Source: CAVQCX01 sp963711095
GTDB taxonomy: Bacteria; Pseudomonadota; Gammaproteobacteria; Chromatiales; Chromatiaceae
Assembly (NCBI GenBank): GCA_963711095.1
Contig: CAVQCX010000030.1
Location: 62,001-126,000, forward strand
Direction: 5' to 3'
Length of the DNA: 64,000 nucleotides
Positions 36,263-45,309 of this stretch are shown piece by piece. A program made the position numbers and the translations under genes. Position 1 is the first letter of the stretch. The number at the start of each line of letters is the position of its first letter. Under the pieces are notes generated by a model. The model saw only the letters and a list, made by a program, of their open reading frames with translations. It had not been told where the DNA came from and did no database searches.

Positions 36263-37146
36263 GCGACACCGCAGCGAGCCTGCGGCGCAAGATCGACAGC
36301 GCCGGCGATCTGCAATCCGTGGTCCGCACCATGAAGGCCATGGCCGCGTCGAGTATCGGCCAATACGAGCAGTCGGTCCGCGCTCTGGGTGATTACTATC
36401 GCACCGTGGAACTTGGCTTGAGCGTGTGTTTTCGTGACATGCGTGCAGCGCAATCGATAACCGGAGAGACAGGAAGAACGGATGCGGCTGCGATTGGCGC
36501 GGTGGTGTTTGGCTCCGACCAGGGGCTGGTGGGCCAGTTCAATGATGTGGCGGCCGATTATGCGCTCAAGACGCTGGCGGCGTTGCCCGGGGAACACCGG
36601 GTCTGGGCGGTGGGCGAGCGCGTGCATGCGCGCCTGGCGGACGCGGGCCTTGAGTCGATGGGATGCTTCAGCGTACCGAATTCCGTCAATGCCATCACCT
36701 CGCTGGTCGGGCAGATACTCATGGCAAGCGAGATGCGACGCAGTCAGGGTGACATCGCCGAGCTCCATCTCTTCTACAATCGCCCCGCGGTTGGAGCGGA
36801 TTATACGCCCGTCAGTCAGCGGCTGTTACCGCTGGATGAAATCTGGCGACGCAATCTGGCCGAACGTCCGTGGCCGACGGAAAACCTGCCGGAGGTCATC
36901 GGTGGGGGCGCCCCGACCTTGCGGGTGCTGATCCGCGAATACCTTTTCGTCTCGCTGTTCCGGGCGTGCGCCGAATCGCTGGCCAGCGAGAACGCGAGCC
37001 GTCTGGCGGCGATGCAACGCGCCGACAAGAATATCGGTGAACTGCTGGACGACTTAAACGGCACATCTCACCGTTTGCGCCAGAGTCGTATCGACGCGGA
37101 ACTGTTCGACGTGATCTCCGGGTTTGAGGCGCTGAACGAAGCCTGA
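36259..37146 (+). CDS. atpG: N-ATPase F1 subunit gamma
   Basis: Central rotor shaft, 295 aa. The N-terminal helix SLRRKIDSAGDLQSVVRTMK and the C-terminal helix SENASRLAAMQRADKNIGE form the coiled coil; FGSDQGLVGQFN is the conserved Rossmann-like motif. Numbers of conserved residues are normal, so the protein looks functional. It closes the operon; a broken hemolysin III gene follows within 15 bases. Confidence 0.95.
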   Translation: MSDTAASLRRKIDSAGDLQSVVRTMKAMAASSIGQYEQSVRALGDYYRTVELGLSVCFRDMRAAQSITGETGRTDAAAIGAVVFGSDQGLVGQFNDVAADYALKTLAALPGEHRVWAVGERVHARLADAGLESMGCFSVPNSVNAITSLVGQILMASEMRRSQGDIAELHLFYNRPAVGADYTPVSQRLLPLDEIWRRNLAERPWPTENLPEVIGGGAPTLRVLIREYLFVSLFRACAESLASENASRLAAMQRADKNIGELLDDLNGTSHRLRQSRIDAELFDVISGFEALNEA

Positions 37147-37160
37147 TTCCATAGTTGCCG

Positions 37161-37390
37161 ATGGTCATTTACTTCGTGATGGGCTGGTTTATAGTGTGGC
37201 AATCAATCCACTGCTCGCGGTGCTCCCACGCGCCGCTTTCATCTGGCTGTTGACCGGCGGCATACGCTATTCTCCCGGGATCGTGTTATATGCGATCGAT
37301 CACCGTTACCCCTGGATGCACGGGGTGTGGCATTTGTTCGTGCTGGCCGACAGCATCAGCCACTATATGGCGATTCTGATCTATGTCTGA
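37161..37390 (+). pseudogene. Hemolysin III (YqfA/HlyIII) family, C-terminal remnant
   Basis: Two frames give MVIYFVMGWFIV and then AINPLLAVLPRAAFIWLLTG, RYSPGIVLYAI and HGVWHLFVLADSISHYMAI, the last helices of hemolysin III-type membrane proteins, including the conserved H-x3-H of the zinc site (HGVWH...SHY). The switch between frames near 37195 and the loss of the first two thirds (family length about 210) mark it as a remnant. Confidence 0.7.
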
Positions 37391-37552
37391 CCCGCCTGAC
37401 GATTCCGGCTGCACGGCACGACGTCAAAAACAAACACCGCGTGACGTCCGCGGATGCAGGGCCTATCCTTTGGTCCGTGCGCCCTGAGTGAACGGGAAAG
37501 TCGGCAGACGCAAGGCGCCTGCCGGTAACGCAAGCATCAGAGGGGCGTGATC

Positions 37553-37865
37553 ATGCTGGTGACCTTTTCCTGCCCGGCGCTACGAGAGCATAACGATGTT
37601 CGGGGACGTGGCAATCCGACTGCTCAAGCTGATGCGACACAGCGCGACGGTGGCCGGCGCTCTGCTGGCAGAAGATGTCCAGGCGGCGTTGGAACGTCTG
37701 GAGGCTGCAGTCGAGGCAGACAAACAGTCGCCGGAGCCGGAAGAGCCTGCGGAAGGAGAGGGCGGTGAACCTGCCGTAAGTCTCCCGCACCGCGCCTTGC
37801 CGCTGATCGAATTGCTCAAGGCGGCAAAGCCAAAATGCAACGTGATGTGGGAAAAGAACAACTAA
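37553..37865 (+). pseudogene. DUF1840 protein with a +1 frame break
   Basis: The ATG at 37553 gives MLVTFSCPALRE, the family N-terminus. The rest (ITMFGDVAIRLLKLMRHS, LLAEDVQAALERLEAAV, VSLPHRALPLIELLKAA, VMWE) is in the next frame; an extra base near 37589 separates them. DUF1840 proteins are small (about 105 aa), soluble and of unknown function. If translated only from the in-frame ATG 37596 (MFGDVAIRLL), an 89-residue shortened product would still be possible. Confidence 0.75.
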
Positions 37866-37879
37866 TCCAGCAGCCACGT

Positions 37880-38364
37880 GTGACAGTCATTCCTAATGAC
37901 CTATACAGCTGCATCCATGCCCTGTGCAACGCGCACCATCTGCGTGAGTTGGAGCGGGGCCTGGGAGCAGGACAAGAAACACTGGGCCAAGCAGCGCAAG
38001 AAGCTTGCTGGTGGAGATCAACGAGGCGGTGGACACCGCCGGTGGGGTGCTCCAGCAAGCCGAAGCCGAGCGGTATCGACACCGATACCGGGCCGTGCTC
38101 AAGGCGGGGGAAACCGAGTCACCGCCTCCCGACGAAAGCCAGCGCACCCAAGGTCAGCGGGGACGTCTGAAGCGGACCAAGGCGCGCGGAGTCTCTATCG
38201 AGCGCGTGCGCGAGTACGAGGACGATGTGTTGCGCTTCATGGTGGTCGCCGAGGCGCCCTTCACCAACAACCAAGGGGCAAATGACCTGTGGATGACTAA
38301 GGTTCAGCAGACGGTGTCCGGGTGCTTTCGATCGGATGAGGGGGCCAGGCTCTCGGTACATTAA
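37880..38364 (+). pseudogene. IS66-family transposase remnant
   Basis: Several frames together give HALCNAHHLRELE, then VEINEAVDTAGG, RYRAVLKAGETESPPPDES, RVREYEDDVLRFMVVAEAP and FTNNQGANDLWMTKVQQTV with SGCFRSDEGAR. This is the C-terminal DDE-domain end of IS66-type transposases, where 'FTNNxAExDLRMxKxxQKxSGxFRS' is standard. At least two frame breaks exist near 37960–38010, and the 5' half is absent. No IS66 end repeats were found. Confidence 0.8.
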
Positions 38365-38476
38365 CGCGAGCCCCGCGTACCGAATCCGCCCCTGCCATGG
38401 ACGACTCGATGCCGTCGGCCTGGCGCCGCGGTGACACTTCTTCAAGCTGCAGCGGTCGACATTCCGCCTGTTCAGA

Positions 38477-38641
38477 TCAAAGCCGGCCCATGAGAACCAG
38501 TATGACGAGGATGATCAGGATGATACCGATGACACCGATGCCGCCGTTACCGTAGCCGTAGCCGTAGCCGCCGAAGCGGCCACTGAAGCCACCAAGCAAG
38601 AAGATGGCCAGGACGATGATGAGTATGAGTCCGAGGGACAT
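38477..38641 (-). CDS. DUF3309-like small membrane protein
   Basis: A 54-residue peptide starting MSLGLILIIVLAIFLLGG, then a Gly/Tyr-rich turn (RFGGYGYGYGNGG) and a second helix (IGVIGIILIILVILVLMGRL). This matches the DUF3309 pattern of short proteins with two hydrophobic segments around a GYGPSG-like turn. The ATG at 38641 follows CCGGAGAT. Function unknown; relatives are common as stress-associated membrane peptides, though that is an impression only. Confidence 0.75.
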   Translation of the reverse strand: MSLGLILIIVLAIFLLGGFSGRFGGYGYGYGNGGIGVIGIILIILVILVLMGRL

Positions 38642-39064
38642 GATCAATCTCCGGAAGGATAGGAAATTCAGCCGCCTTAGCATAAGAAAGAATAGCCATA
38701 GGGCGCGGACCTGTCAACACCAAACGATACCGTACTGCCTGAAGTGCAAATCGTGGAGGACGGGCTCGTTTTGCTGATCGGCCGGCAAACCCAGGGCTAC
38801 AACCTGGTGCCAATCTTCTAGCGGCGCATCGGACCGGCGCTACAGGCCGGCGATAGGGGCATTCCCTCCATTGGAGTTTTGGCTCGTCAGCAGAATCTGT
38901 AGTCGAGCTCCGGCTCGGGTAGAGCGCCGAGTGCGCCGAGTGCATGATACAAGGCGATTTCAGCGCCTTGATAGGTCCGAAAACCGAAGGATTCTCTCAG
39001 GGGTTCCCAACAGCGAGTGTGACTTGGGAAAACTATGTACACAGGAGTGTTACCCTCCGGTTTC
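38642..39064. other. Gene-poor interval before cti
   Basis: No credible gene. A short plus-strand frame near 38750–38821 (VEDGLVLLIGRQTQGYN...PIF) ends in TAG and has no recognised relatives; it may be a remnant. The first 60 bases probably carry the promoter of the DUF3309-like gene. Confidence 0.4.
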
Positions 39065-41410
39065 TCAGCGATTCTCGAAATGGTTATAGTCGAACAGCGC
39101 TGCCTCGCCTGGTGTCAGGCGTATGTAGGCATCCTGTACTGCATCGCTATATGTCCAGAATGCCGCGTTGGTGCGGCGTATGCCGAAGCGGTCGACGAGG
39201 GCCCGGTAATCGCTTTCGGAAGACAGACCGCGTACTGCCGCGGTAAAGTCAGACAAACCGGTGGGCGGCATGACGTAGAGCGCATTCGGGTAGGCGCCGA
39301 TGAATCCCGGCACGACCGTCAAGGTGTTTTCGTCCGGCCGCAGTGCCTTCTTTTCATCTGCCAGATGGGTAACATTGCTGCGTCCGGTATTACGCAACAG
39401 CGTAAAGTAGCGGGAGGTTCCGTCTGGGTCATCGAGACGCAGGAATGACGCCTCGGGCATCAGGGACAGGCTGCGCCCCCGGAGTGAAGCCAGTGCCTGC
39501 AATTCATCGCGCAGCGTCGAATCCGTGACCGTCGACAGGTCGAAGGAACCGTTGAGCACCGGCGCCAATCGTTTCCGGAGCAGGCTGTACAACTCGCGCT
39601 GCGGGTCGTCAGTCTTGTAGTCGATGCCGGAGTCCTGGTTGAACCAGGCCTTGGTGCCATACAGGTAGTCTTTCACCGACTGGTCCGCCCCGCGGTACCA
39701 GTAGTCGCGCACGGCGTCGCGCCGATCTGACGGCAGCAGTGCCAGGAAATTGAACTCGCCTTCCATGCGCAGGAAATCCATGAAGAGCCGCGAGTTGAGC
39801 TGGTGGCCGGCGTTGCCGTACACGTCGAAACCCGCCACCAGCAGATAGTGGATTCGCTCGAGCAGCGGATAGCCGATCAGCCAGGCGGTCTTGGGGGGAG
39901 CGCCCACCAGACCCTTGACTACCGACGCGCTGTTGAAATGCCGGAACACCGTCAACCCGGCGTTGGGGTTGCTGCCATCTCCATTCCAGACCACGTCCAG
40001 GGTGACTTTCGAGGGTGTATTGAGCTGGTGTTCCAGGTATTCCGATTTGGCTCTAAGGTATTCATCTTGCCGGCGCGAATATTCCAGCCACACAGTCAGT
40101 ATTCGCGCATTACTACCTTCTCCGGACGGCAGGCTCAGGTTGGTGCTCTGGCGGGCGAGGAATTCGACGCCAGCCGCCGAGCCCGTCGTGTCCGGATTGA
40201 CAAAAAATATCCAGAACCGGTCATCGATGGCGCTCAGGGCGATCTGTCCACGGCACACGGAGCCTTTGATAAAATTCATGATGCTAAATTCCGCCTCGTC
40301 GAGCATGAAGCGGTAACGAGCATTTACTGGCAGGGCTTGAAAGGCGATAAACGGGTTGGCGGCGACATCGATGGCATACGAGGGCAGCTTTACGACGCTG
40401 TAATCGGGAGTCAGAAACAGTTTTCGCCACAGCGCCATGCGAGCGGGTCCGAGTGAGTAGGGCATATGGGTCTTGGCGACCAGGGTTTCGCGTGTCGGCC
40501 ACAGACGGTAGTAGACGCGGCTGACACCGGGGTCGTCATAGGGCCGGCGAGTGGCCAGTTCGCGAATCGGCTGTCCCGGCGGCGTGCTCGAACGGACCAG
40601 TTGAAAATAGTGATTGCCCGGATCGGAATCGAAATGCAGATGGGCCAGAAACAAGTGCTCATAGAGGTAGCGGCTGGTCAACCGCTCCTTCAGGGAATCG
40701 CCGTTGAGAAATTCTTCCCACGTGTTTACCTCATGCTCGACTGATGCCGCCAACGGCGCCGGTCCCTCGAAGGGCGCGCCCAGTTCCAGCCAGTTCACCA
40801 GCGTGGCGCGTTCGGTGTCGCTCAGGCCCGGCAGGCCGAAGGGCATGCCCCACTGAGGATAGTCCCGCTCGAATCTGTCGAATTCCCCGATGCTGGCGCA
40901 CTGCTGCTTTCGGTTCAGGGAAAAATCGAAAGTCCCCGGGAGGACGCTGACGTCGGGAAGCGGGTGCCGGTTTTTGAGGTCCAGCATCCGAAACAGCACG
41001 CTTGCCGAGCGATTGGCAGCCGGTGTTTGTGAACGTTCATTCAGAACAGGATGAAAGCCGCGAGTCCTCCATTCGGACGGTGTTTGGGCATCGACGAACA
41101 GGCGTGTGGGCGAAGCTTGTAGGAGGCGCGCGCCGTCATATACCGTTTGTTTGCTGGCGCCTCGGGCGACGCCCTCCCAAGCCGAAAGCTTGAGCTGGCA
41201 CGGAGCATCATAACAGCTGTGGCAGACTACGCAGCGGCGCTGAAGTATCGGCTGGATGTCATTGCGATAGGACATTCCCGGCGGCGGCGCCACAGCCACG
41301 TCGAAGCGCGTAGGGTCAGGTTCGCCATAGCGCTGGTCGAGCGTGTACCGCGCCATCATCGCGCACCCGGCAAACAGGGTCAGCAGCGTGAACAGTGTGA
41401 TCCTTGCCAT
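39065..41410 (-). CDS. cti: Fatty acid cis/trans isomerase
   Basis: Periplasmic heme-containing enzyme that converts cis-unsaturated phospholipid fatty acids to trans, stiffening the membrane under solvent, heat or metal stress. The start ATG 41410 follows AAGGA and gives a signal peptide (ITLFTLLTLFAGC, possibly a lipoprotein cysteine). The c-type heme motif C60-VV-C63-H64 (RRCVVCHSC) is in place, followed by YDAPCQLKLSAWEG and FDFSLNRKQQCASIGEFD, typical of Cti. At 781 residues the length is normal. An ATG at 41434 would add eight residues. It is preceded by broken mobile DNA and reads towards the gene-poor interval. Confidence 0.93.
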   Translation of the reverse strand: MARITLFTLLTLFAGCAMMARYTLDQRYGEPDPTRFDVAVAPPPGMSYRNDIQPILQRRCVVCHSCYDAPCQLKLSAWEGVARGASKQTVYDGARLLQASPTRLFVDAQTPSEWRTRGFHPVLNERSQTPAANRSASVLFRMLDLKNRHPLPDVSVLPGTFDFSLNRKQQCASIGEFDRFERDYPQWGMPFGLPGLSDTERATLVNWLELGAPFEGPAPLAASVEHEVNTWEEFLNGDSLKERLTSRYLYEHLFLAHLHFDSDPGNHYFQLVRSSTPPGQPIRELATRRPYDDPGVSRVYYRLWPTRETLVAKTHMPYSLGPARMALWRKLFLTPDYSVVKLPSYAIDVAANPFIAFQALPVNARYRFMLDEAEFSIMNFIKGSVCRGQIALSAIDDRFWIFFVNPDTTGSAAGVEFLARQSTNLSLPSGEGSNARILTVWLEYSRRQDEYLRAKSEYLEHQLNTPSKVTLDVVWNGDGSNPNAGLTVFRHFNSASVVKGLVGAPPKTAWLIGYPLLERIHYLLVAGFDVYGNAGHQLNSRLFMDFLRMEGEFNFLALLPSDRRDAVRDYWYRGADQSVKDYLYGTKAWFNQDSGIDYKTDDPQRELYSLLRKRLAPVLNGSFDLSTVTDSTLRDELQALASLRGRSLSLMPEASFLRLDDPDGTSRYFTLLRNTGRSNVTHLADEKKALRPDENTLTVVPGFIGAYPNALYVMPPTGLSDFTAAVRGLSSESDYRALVDRFGIRRTNAAFWTYSDAVQDAYIRLTPGEAALFDYNHFENR

Positions 41411-41434
41411 GAGAGTTTTTCCTTGCTGTTTCAT

Positions 41435-42075
41435 AGGATGCCTGCGCCCGTAGCCCGTTCTGTGCAATCTACGATAACGTGTAGGTCAGATCAATAGGAC
41501 CTGCAGATCAATATCGTCAGACATCGATTGATGTCTGAATCGCGGTTTTCATAAGCTTCAGTTCATCCAATTACACGTCAAAAGCGGTTGATGCATGGCG
41601 AGATTACCTCGCTTTGCTTTACCCGACCATCCCCAGCATGTCATATTAGAGTATTTCAATTATTGCTATCGCAGGATACCGTTAGAGCTAATGGTATGAT
41701 TGAGCACCCTGCTGGTTATTCGTGGTCGAGCTACGGTTATTACGCGCTGGGTGATGACGACGAATAGGTGACACCCCCGCGGGGTGAGCGTGCGAGAAGC
41801 ATGGAACACCAGCAAATCGGCCCTCGGCCCTTGGCGGCTGTCCGGGACTGCGGCGCTCGCACTGGCATTGCCGGTGCGGTACTTCAACACTTTGGGGCTA
41901 CCCGTCTTGGCGGCGAGGTAGGGAGTCGATGCATCGGCCCGCGGTGTACTTGATCCGTACGCACGGTGGTGTGGGAGGCGGGGCGCCGTGAGGCGCCCCC
42001 CTATCCCGATTGCCCCCCCCGGGGGGGGGGCGATTCATGGTGTGAAGTAGCGGGTCATAGGCGGCTCAGCTTGTT
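41435..42075. other. Spacer with RAYT remnant and GC hairpins
   Basis: This 640-base interval between cti and the large secreted protein gene holds a transposase N-terminal fragment (41595–41650), a GGGCGCC-GTGA-GGCGCCC hairpin near 41975–41997 and a C8/G10 palindrome at 42012–42032. The two hairpins lie just beyond the minus-strand gene ending at 42076 and may end its transcript, although no T-run follows. Confidence 0.45.
41595..41650 (+). pseudogene. RAYT transposase N-terminal fragment
   Basis: ATG 41595 reads MARLPRFALPDHPQHVI before diverging (LEYFNYCYRRIP). 'MARLPRxxxPGxPxHVIQRG' is the invariant N-terminus of REP-associated tyrosine transposases. Only these 17 codons are recognisable. 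Compare the longer copy at 44400–44765. Confidence 0.55.
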
Positions 42076-43935
42076 CTAATGCTGGCTGTTATCGGGCCCG
42101 TGCTCATGGCCCTTGCCCTGCCCGCGCCGTTCTGGATCGCGGTCGTCAGCGTTCTTTCGCTGCGATGTTGGCTTCTGTTGCTGTTGCTGCCCGTGCTTCT
42201 GCTGTTGCTGCCCGTGCTTCTGCTGTTGCTGCCCGTGCTTCTGCTGTTGCTGCCCGTGCTTCTGCTGTTGCTGCCCGTGCTTCTGCTGTTGCTGCCCGTG
42301 CTTCTGCTGTTGCTGCCCGTGCTTCTGCTGTTGCTGCCCGTGCTTCTGCTGTTGCTGCCCGTGCTTCTGCTGTTGCTGCCCGTGCTTCTGCTGTTGCTGC
42401 TCGTGCTGCTGTTGCCGCTCGTGCTTCTGCTGTTGCTGCTCGTGCTTCTGCTGCTGCAGCTCGTGTTTCTGCTGCTCATGTTCCTTAGCTTTCCTGGGCT
42501 CGTGTTGCGGCGAGGCTGGCGTGGAACGCTGAATGTCCTGCCGCTGGGAGCCTCTATCCTCATGTACTCCCTGCCTTCCATGCTTAGATGTACCCTCCCG
42601 AGCAGGCGCTCCCTGCGTTGCTGACTCGTGATAGAGCTGCTGATAGTGTTTCCGGACTACGGGATCGCGGGGGTCGTACCGGTAATCGTGCTCCTGAAGC
42701 TCTCGCTGACGATCAACCTGTCGGGGATACCGATCGCCCGAATACTTCTTCTGATACGTCGGCAGCGGGGCAGGCGCCGGAGCGGCGCTGTGGTTCCACT
42801 GGTCCCACCCAGTTCTGCTGTGCTCCCAAGCGCGTCCCCAGTGATCGCCCCAATGGGGCGGCGCGTCAGCTTTCCATCCACGGAAGTACTCTGGAGGCTG
42901 GCGGTAGTAGCGCACAGGGATTCGCAGGACATATAACGGCACCTCCTCACGGCTTGTACCCCACCAGGGTCCGTCGTACCAGGCACTCGAGTACCAGTTA
43001 TCGTCCCGGTACACCCAGTACATGCCATCGTAAAAGAAGTAGTTCGCGTCGAGTCGAGGAGCGTAGTAGACCGGGTACCCCGGCACGACGCGGAGGTCAG
43101 GAAAATCGTTCAGCCTGAGCCCGATGCTATCGTGTGCACGACCGGTATCGCCGCTGAGATCGTTCAGATAACGCGCGATATTCCGCAGGGGGGAGCTGCT
43201 GTTTCCATGTTCTCGCCGCACTTCGGGCTCGTGAAAGAGCTGCTGATAGAATTTCCGGACTACGGGGTCTCGGGGGGCGTAACGGTAATCGTGCTGCTGA
43301 AGCTCTCGCTGACGCTCAACTTGTCGGGGATACCGGTCGCCCGAATACTTCTTCTGATAGGTCGGCAGCGGGGCAAGCGCCGGAGCGGCGCTGTGGTTCC
43401 ACTTGTCCCACCCGGTTCTGCTGTGCTCCCAAGCGCGTCCCCAGTGATCGCCCCAATGCGGCGGCGCGTCAGCTTTCCATCCACGGAAGTACTCTGGAGG
43501 CTCGCGGTAGTAGCGCACAGGGATTCGCAGGACATATACCGGCACCTCCTCATGGCTCGTGGCCCGCCATGGTCCGTCGTACCAGGTACTCGAGTACCAG
43601 TTATCGTCCCGGTACACCCAGTACATACCGTCGTAGAAGAAATAGTTCGCTTCCAATCGAGGCGCGTAGTAAACGGGGTAACCCGGTACGACACGGAGGT
43701 CCGGAAAATCATGCAGCGTAAGCCCGATACCCCGGTGTGGATCGCCGGTGCGGTCGTGCCCATACGCCTTACCGGCACTCTGGTGTGGATCGCCGCTGCG
43801 GTCGTGCCCATACGCCTTACCGGCACTCTGGTGTGGATTGCCGCCGCGGTCGTGCCCATACGCGTTACCGGCAGACGACGTCGCTGAGTAGCACAGAATC
43901 GCGACTGCGATAATTAAGTGGATAACTCTATGCAT
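42076..43935 (-). CDS. Secreted protein with duplicated Trp/Tyr-rich domain and (HGQQQQK)n tail
   Basis: A 619-residue exported protein. ATG 43935 follows AGGAGT and opens a signal peptide (VIHLIIAVAILCYSATSSA). Then come three 16-residue repeats (AYGHDRGGNPHQSAGK type) at about 25–68. Two copies of a roughly 165-residue Tyr/Trp-rich domain start near 69 and 271; each has DFPDLRVVPGYPVYYAPRL, WVYRDDNWYSS, VPVRYYR-PPEYFRGWKAD and SGDRYPRQV. The last part is Gln, His, Lys and Glu rich, with ten HGQQQQK heptads encoded by a perfect 21-bp tandem repeat. I recall single-domain relatives as uncharacterised proteobacterial periplasmic proteins. The His-rich regions could bind metal; that is inference. 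Confidence 0.85.
   Translation of the reverse strand: MHRVIHLIIAVAILCYSATSSAGNAYGHDRGGNPHQSAGKAYGHDRSGDPHQSAGKAYGHDRTGDPHRGIGLTLHDFPDLRVVPGYPVYYAPRLEANYFFYDGMYWVYRDDNWYSSTWYDGPWRATSHEEVPVYVLRIPVRYYREPPEYFRGWKADAPPHWGDHWGRAWEHSRTGWDKWNHSAAPALAPLPTYQKKYSGDRYPRQVERQRELQQHDYRYAPRDPVVRKFYQQLFHEPEVRREHGNSSSPLRNIARYLNDLSGDTGRAHDSIGLRLNDFPDLRVVPGYPVYYAPRLDANYFFYDGMYWVYRDDNWYSSAWYDGPWWGTSREEVPLYVLRIPVRYYRQPPEYFRGWKADAPPHWGDHWGRAWEHSRTGWDQWNHSAAPAPAPLPTYQKKYSGDRYPRQVDRQRELQEHDYRYDPRDPVVRKHYQQLYHESATQGAPAREGTSKHGRQGVHEDRGSQRQDIQRSTPASPQHEPRKAKEHEQQKHELQQQKHEQQQQKHERQQQHEQQQQKHGQQQQKHGQQQQKHGQQQQKHGQQQQKHGQQQQKHGQQQQKHGQQQQKHGQQQQKHGQQQQKHGQQQQQKPTSQRKNADDRDPERRGQGKGHEHGPDNSQH
42172..42405. repeat. 21-bp tandem repeat coding HGQQQQK
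   Basis: The unit CCCGTGCTTCTGCTGTTGCTG-type (21 bp) starts at 42190 and recurs every 21 bases to 42379, ten times with almost no change, then once with CTCGTG at 42400. It keeps frame in the minus-strand gene. Perfect tandem units can gain or lose copies by slippage, so the length of the tail is likely variable among strains. Confidence 0.9.
43720..43865. repeat. 48-bp tandem repeat, three copies, coding AYGHDRxGxPHQSAGK
   Basis: Near-identical 48-base units at the 5' end of the secreted-protein gene (minus strand) encode the three N-terminal His-containing repeats. The third unit is truncated before the first large domain. Confidence 0.8.
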
Positions 43936-44144
43936 GTTATGACTCCTGATTCGCAGCCAGCATTAGCTACGAGTTGTCGATACGTATACATACATGTCGC
44001 CAGCCGGGTCTGTTCGATATCGTACATATGCGGCTTAAACCCGACTTTGACAGCGCATCGTCACATGGTTCTAAATTCCTGGGTCAGAACAATATGTTAC
44101 GGGCGACACCAAGATCACCCATGTACGCAGGTCTTTGGGCGCCC

Positions 44145-44354
44145 TCAGGCGATGTCGAGAAGCCGTGCGGGCTCTGGGATCTCTCGAGTTTTCAATTGTT
44201 TATCGGCCACGGCAGGAGGCTCGGTGAGCTGCCACACCGTTCCGTCGAAGCTGGAGAATTGCGCAAGTTTTACTTGGCGCAGGTTGTCGCGGATGTTGCG
44301 CCAGGTGTCGGCGCAGGGGGGCTCGGCAACCCGCTCGAGCAGGAGGGGGAGCAC
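44145..44354 (-). pseudogene. Transposase C-terminal remnant (IS1634/IS4-like)
   Basis: A minus-strand frame reads LLLERVAEPPCADTWRNIRD, NLRQVKLAQFSSFDGTVWQ and KTREIPEPARLLDIA. This fits the end of large DDE transposases in which 'DTWRxIRDDLxxIKLAQ' precedes the C-terminus, as I recall for IS1634-like elements. The upstream catalytic part is missing, replaced by the RAYT gene at 44400. Confidence 0.4.
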
Positions 44355-44399
44355 GCTGAGGCCGACGTGGGCAGGGATGCGGTGCGCCGCCCAGCGATG

Positions 44400-44765
44400 T
44401 CATCCTTGAACCGCCCCGATCCCGAGGTATTTCTCCTGCTCCGCGAGGCAGGACTCGTAGCGCCCCTCCCAGAGGGCGCCGGTACGACGGTAGGTGGCGT
44501 TGAAATACCTTACGTACCGGCGGCCGGGCGACTGCATGGTCTCCGAGATCATGTCCTTCCTTTGCGGCGTCGCCAGAATATGCACGTGGTTGGTCATCAG
44601 CACATAGGCGTGGACGTCCATGCCGTGCGTTTCGCCATACTCGGAAAGCCATCTCGAGTAGCTGTAGAGATTCTCCTCTGCGGCCAAGCAAATCTGGCGA
44701 TTATTGCCCCGCTGGATCACGTGCTGAGCGATCCCAGGCCGGCATATGCGCGGCACTCTTGCCAT
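44400..44765 (-). pseudogene. RAYT (Y1_Tnp) transposase, C-terminally truncated
   Basis: REP-associated tyrosine transposase, single-strand HUH type. It starts MARVPRICRPGIAQHVIQRG and contains the two-histidine metal motif in TNHVHILATP and the following GRRYVRYFNATYRRTGALWE. The normal continuation (SCLAEQEKYLL...YIELNPVRA), which holds the catalytic Tyr, is replaced after LAEQEKYLGIGAVQG by a stop. So the catalytic Tyr is missing and the enzyme should be dead. Just upstream (44806–44820) lies AAAGTTTACTCTG, an end motif shared with the copy near 48.3 kb. Confidence 0.8.
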
Positions 44766-44825
44766 GGCGCAACTGTCCTTGTTTTTGCAGTTATCTCAAA
44801 CCAGCATGAAAAGTTTACTCTGCCC

Positions 44826-44932
44826 CCCCTTTCAATCCTCCTTTCAACCCCCCTTTTCAACCCCCCTTTTCAACCCCCCTTTTCAACCCCCCTTTTCAAC
44901 CCCCCTTTTCAACCCCCCCTTTCCCCTTTCTT
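44826..44932. repeat. 13-bp C-rich tandem repeat
   Basis: About seven tandem copies of CCCCCCTTTTCAA, perfect in the middle and degenerate at the ends. It lies between the RAYT gene and the acetolactate decarboxylase fragment. On one strand it is almost pure pyrimidine, so triplex or slipped structures are possible. It has no coding sense. Confidence 0.85.
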
Positions 44933-44970
44933 GTCCCTTTCCCCTCACCGCATTCTTCGGCATTTTTTGC

Positions 44971-45207
44971 CTGAAGGCCATCAACGTCTCCGGTTTCGAT
45001 TTTCACCTCTGCGATGCGGATTACGCCGCTGGCGGCCACGTCTTCGACTTGCAAGTGGGGCGGCCGTCCTTCGAGGTGACTCCGATATTCGACTTTGGCA
45101 TGCACCTGCTTCATACACCCTTATTCGAACAGGTCGATCTGAGCCGCGATGATGACACTGCCACCGGGGCGGTCGAGAAGCCTCCGAGCCCTAAACCGCC
45201 GTCTTAG
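44971..45207 (+). pseudogene. Acetolactate decarboxylase, 3' fragment (copy of budA)
   Basis: Reads LKAINVSGFDFHLCDADYA, GGHVFDLQVGRPSFEV, PIFDFGMHLLHTPLFEQVD and ends in TAG, closely matching the last 78 residues of the gene at 14320–15072. The first zinc ligand has changed (FDFH instead of FHFH) and the 5' two thirds are absent. DNA beyond the stop resembles the upstream flank of the intact gene rather than its downstream flank. Confidence 0.9.
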
Positions 45208-45275
45208 AGTTTCAACGACTCCTGCCGCTCGATGCGGATGTCATGAAGCGAGATCTGACAAAGCTTCCGGGGACT

Positions 45276-45291
45276 CGAATGGCACTTACTT
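45276..45291. repeat. 16-bp inverted repeat, left arm (CGAATGGCACTTACTT)
   Basis: Exact inverse of 46858–46873. The pair encloses the GH5 gene. It may be the ends of an insertion sequence or cassette. Confidence 0.55.
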
Positions 45292-45309
45292 AATCGACAA
45301 CTGATTGAT

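Noticed and set aside
38750..38821. Short frame VEDGLVLLIGRQTQGYN as a toxin fragment
   Set aside because: Too short and no start, ribosome site or antitoxin; I could not connect it to a known family.
42079..42624. Plus-strand frame of Leu/Pro repeats (LLLLLPV) opposite the secreted-protein gene
   Set aside because: It is the complement of the Gln/His repeat; the minus strand has the signal peptide, ribosome site and conserved domains.
44826..44932. C-rich repeat as an origin or regulatory iteron
   Set aside because: The 13-bp units are simple-sequence and degenerate at the edges; no replication gene or DnaA box is near.
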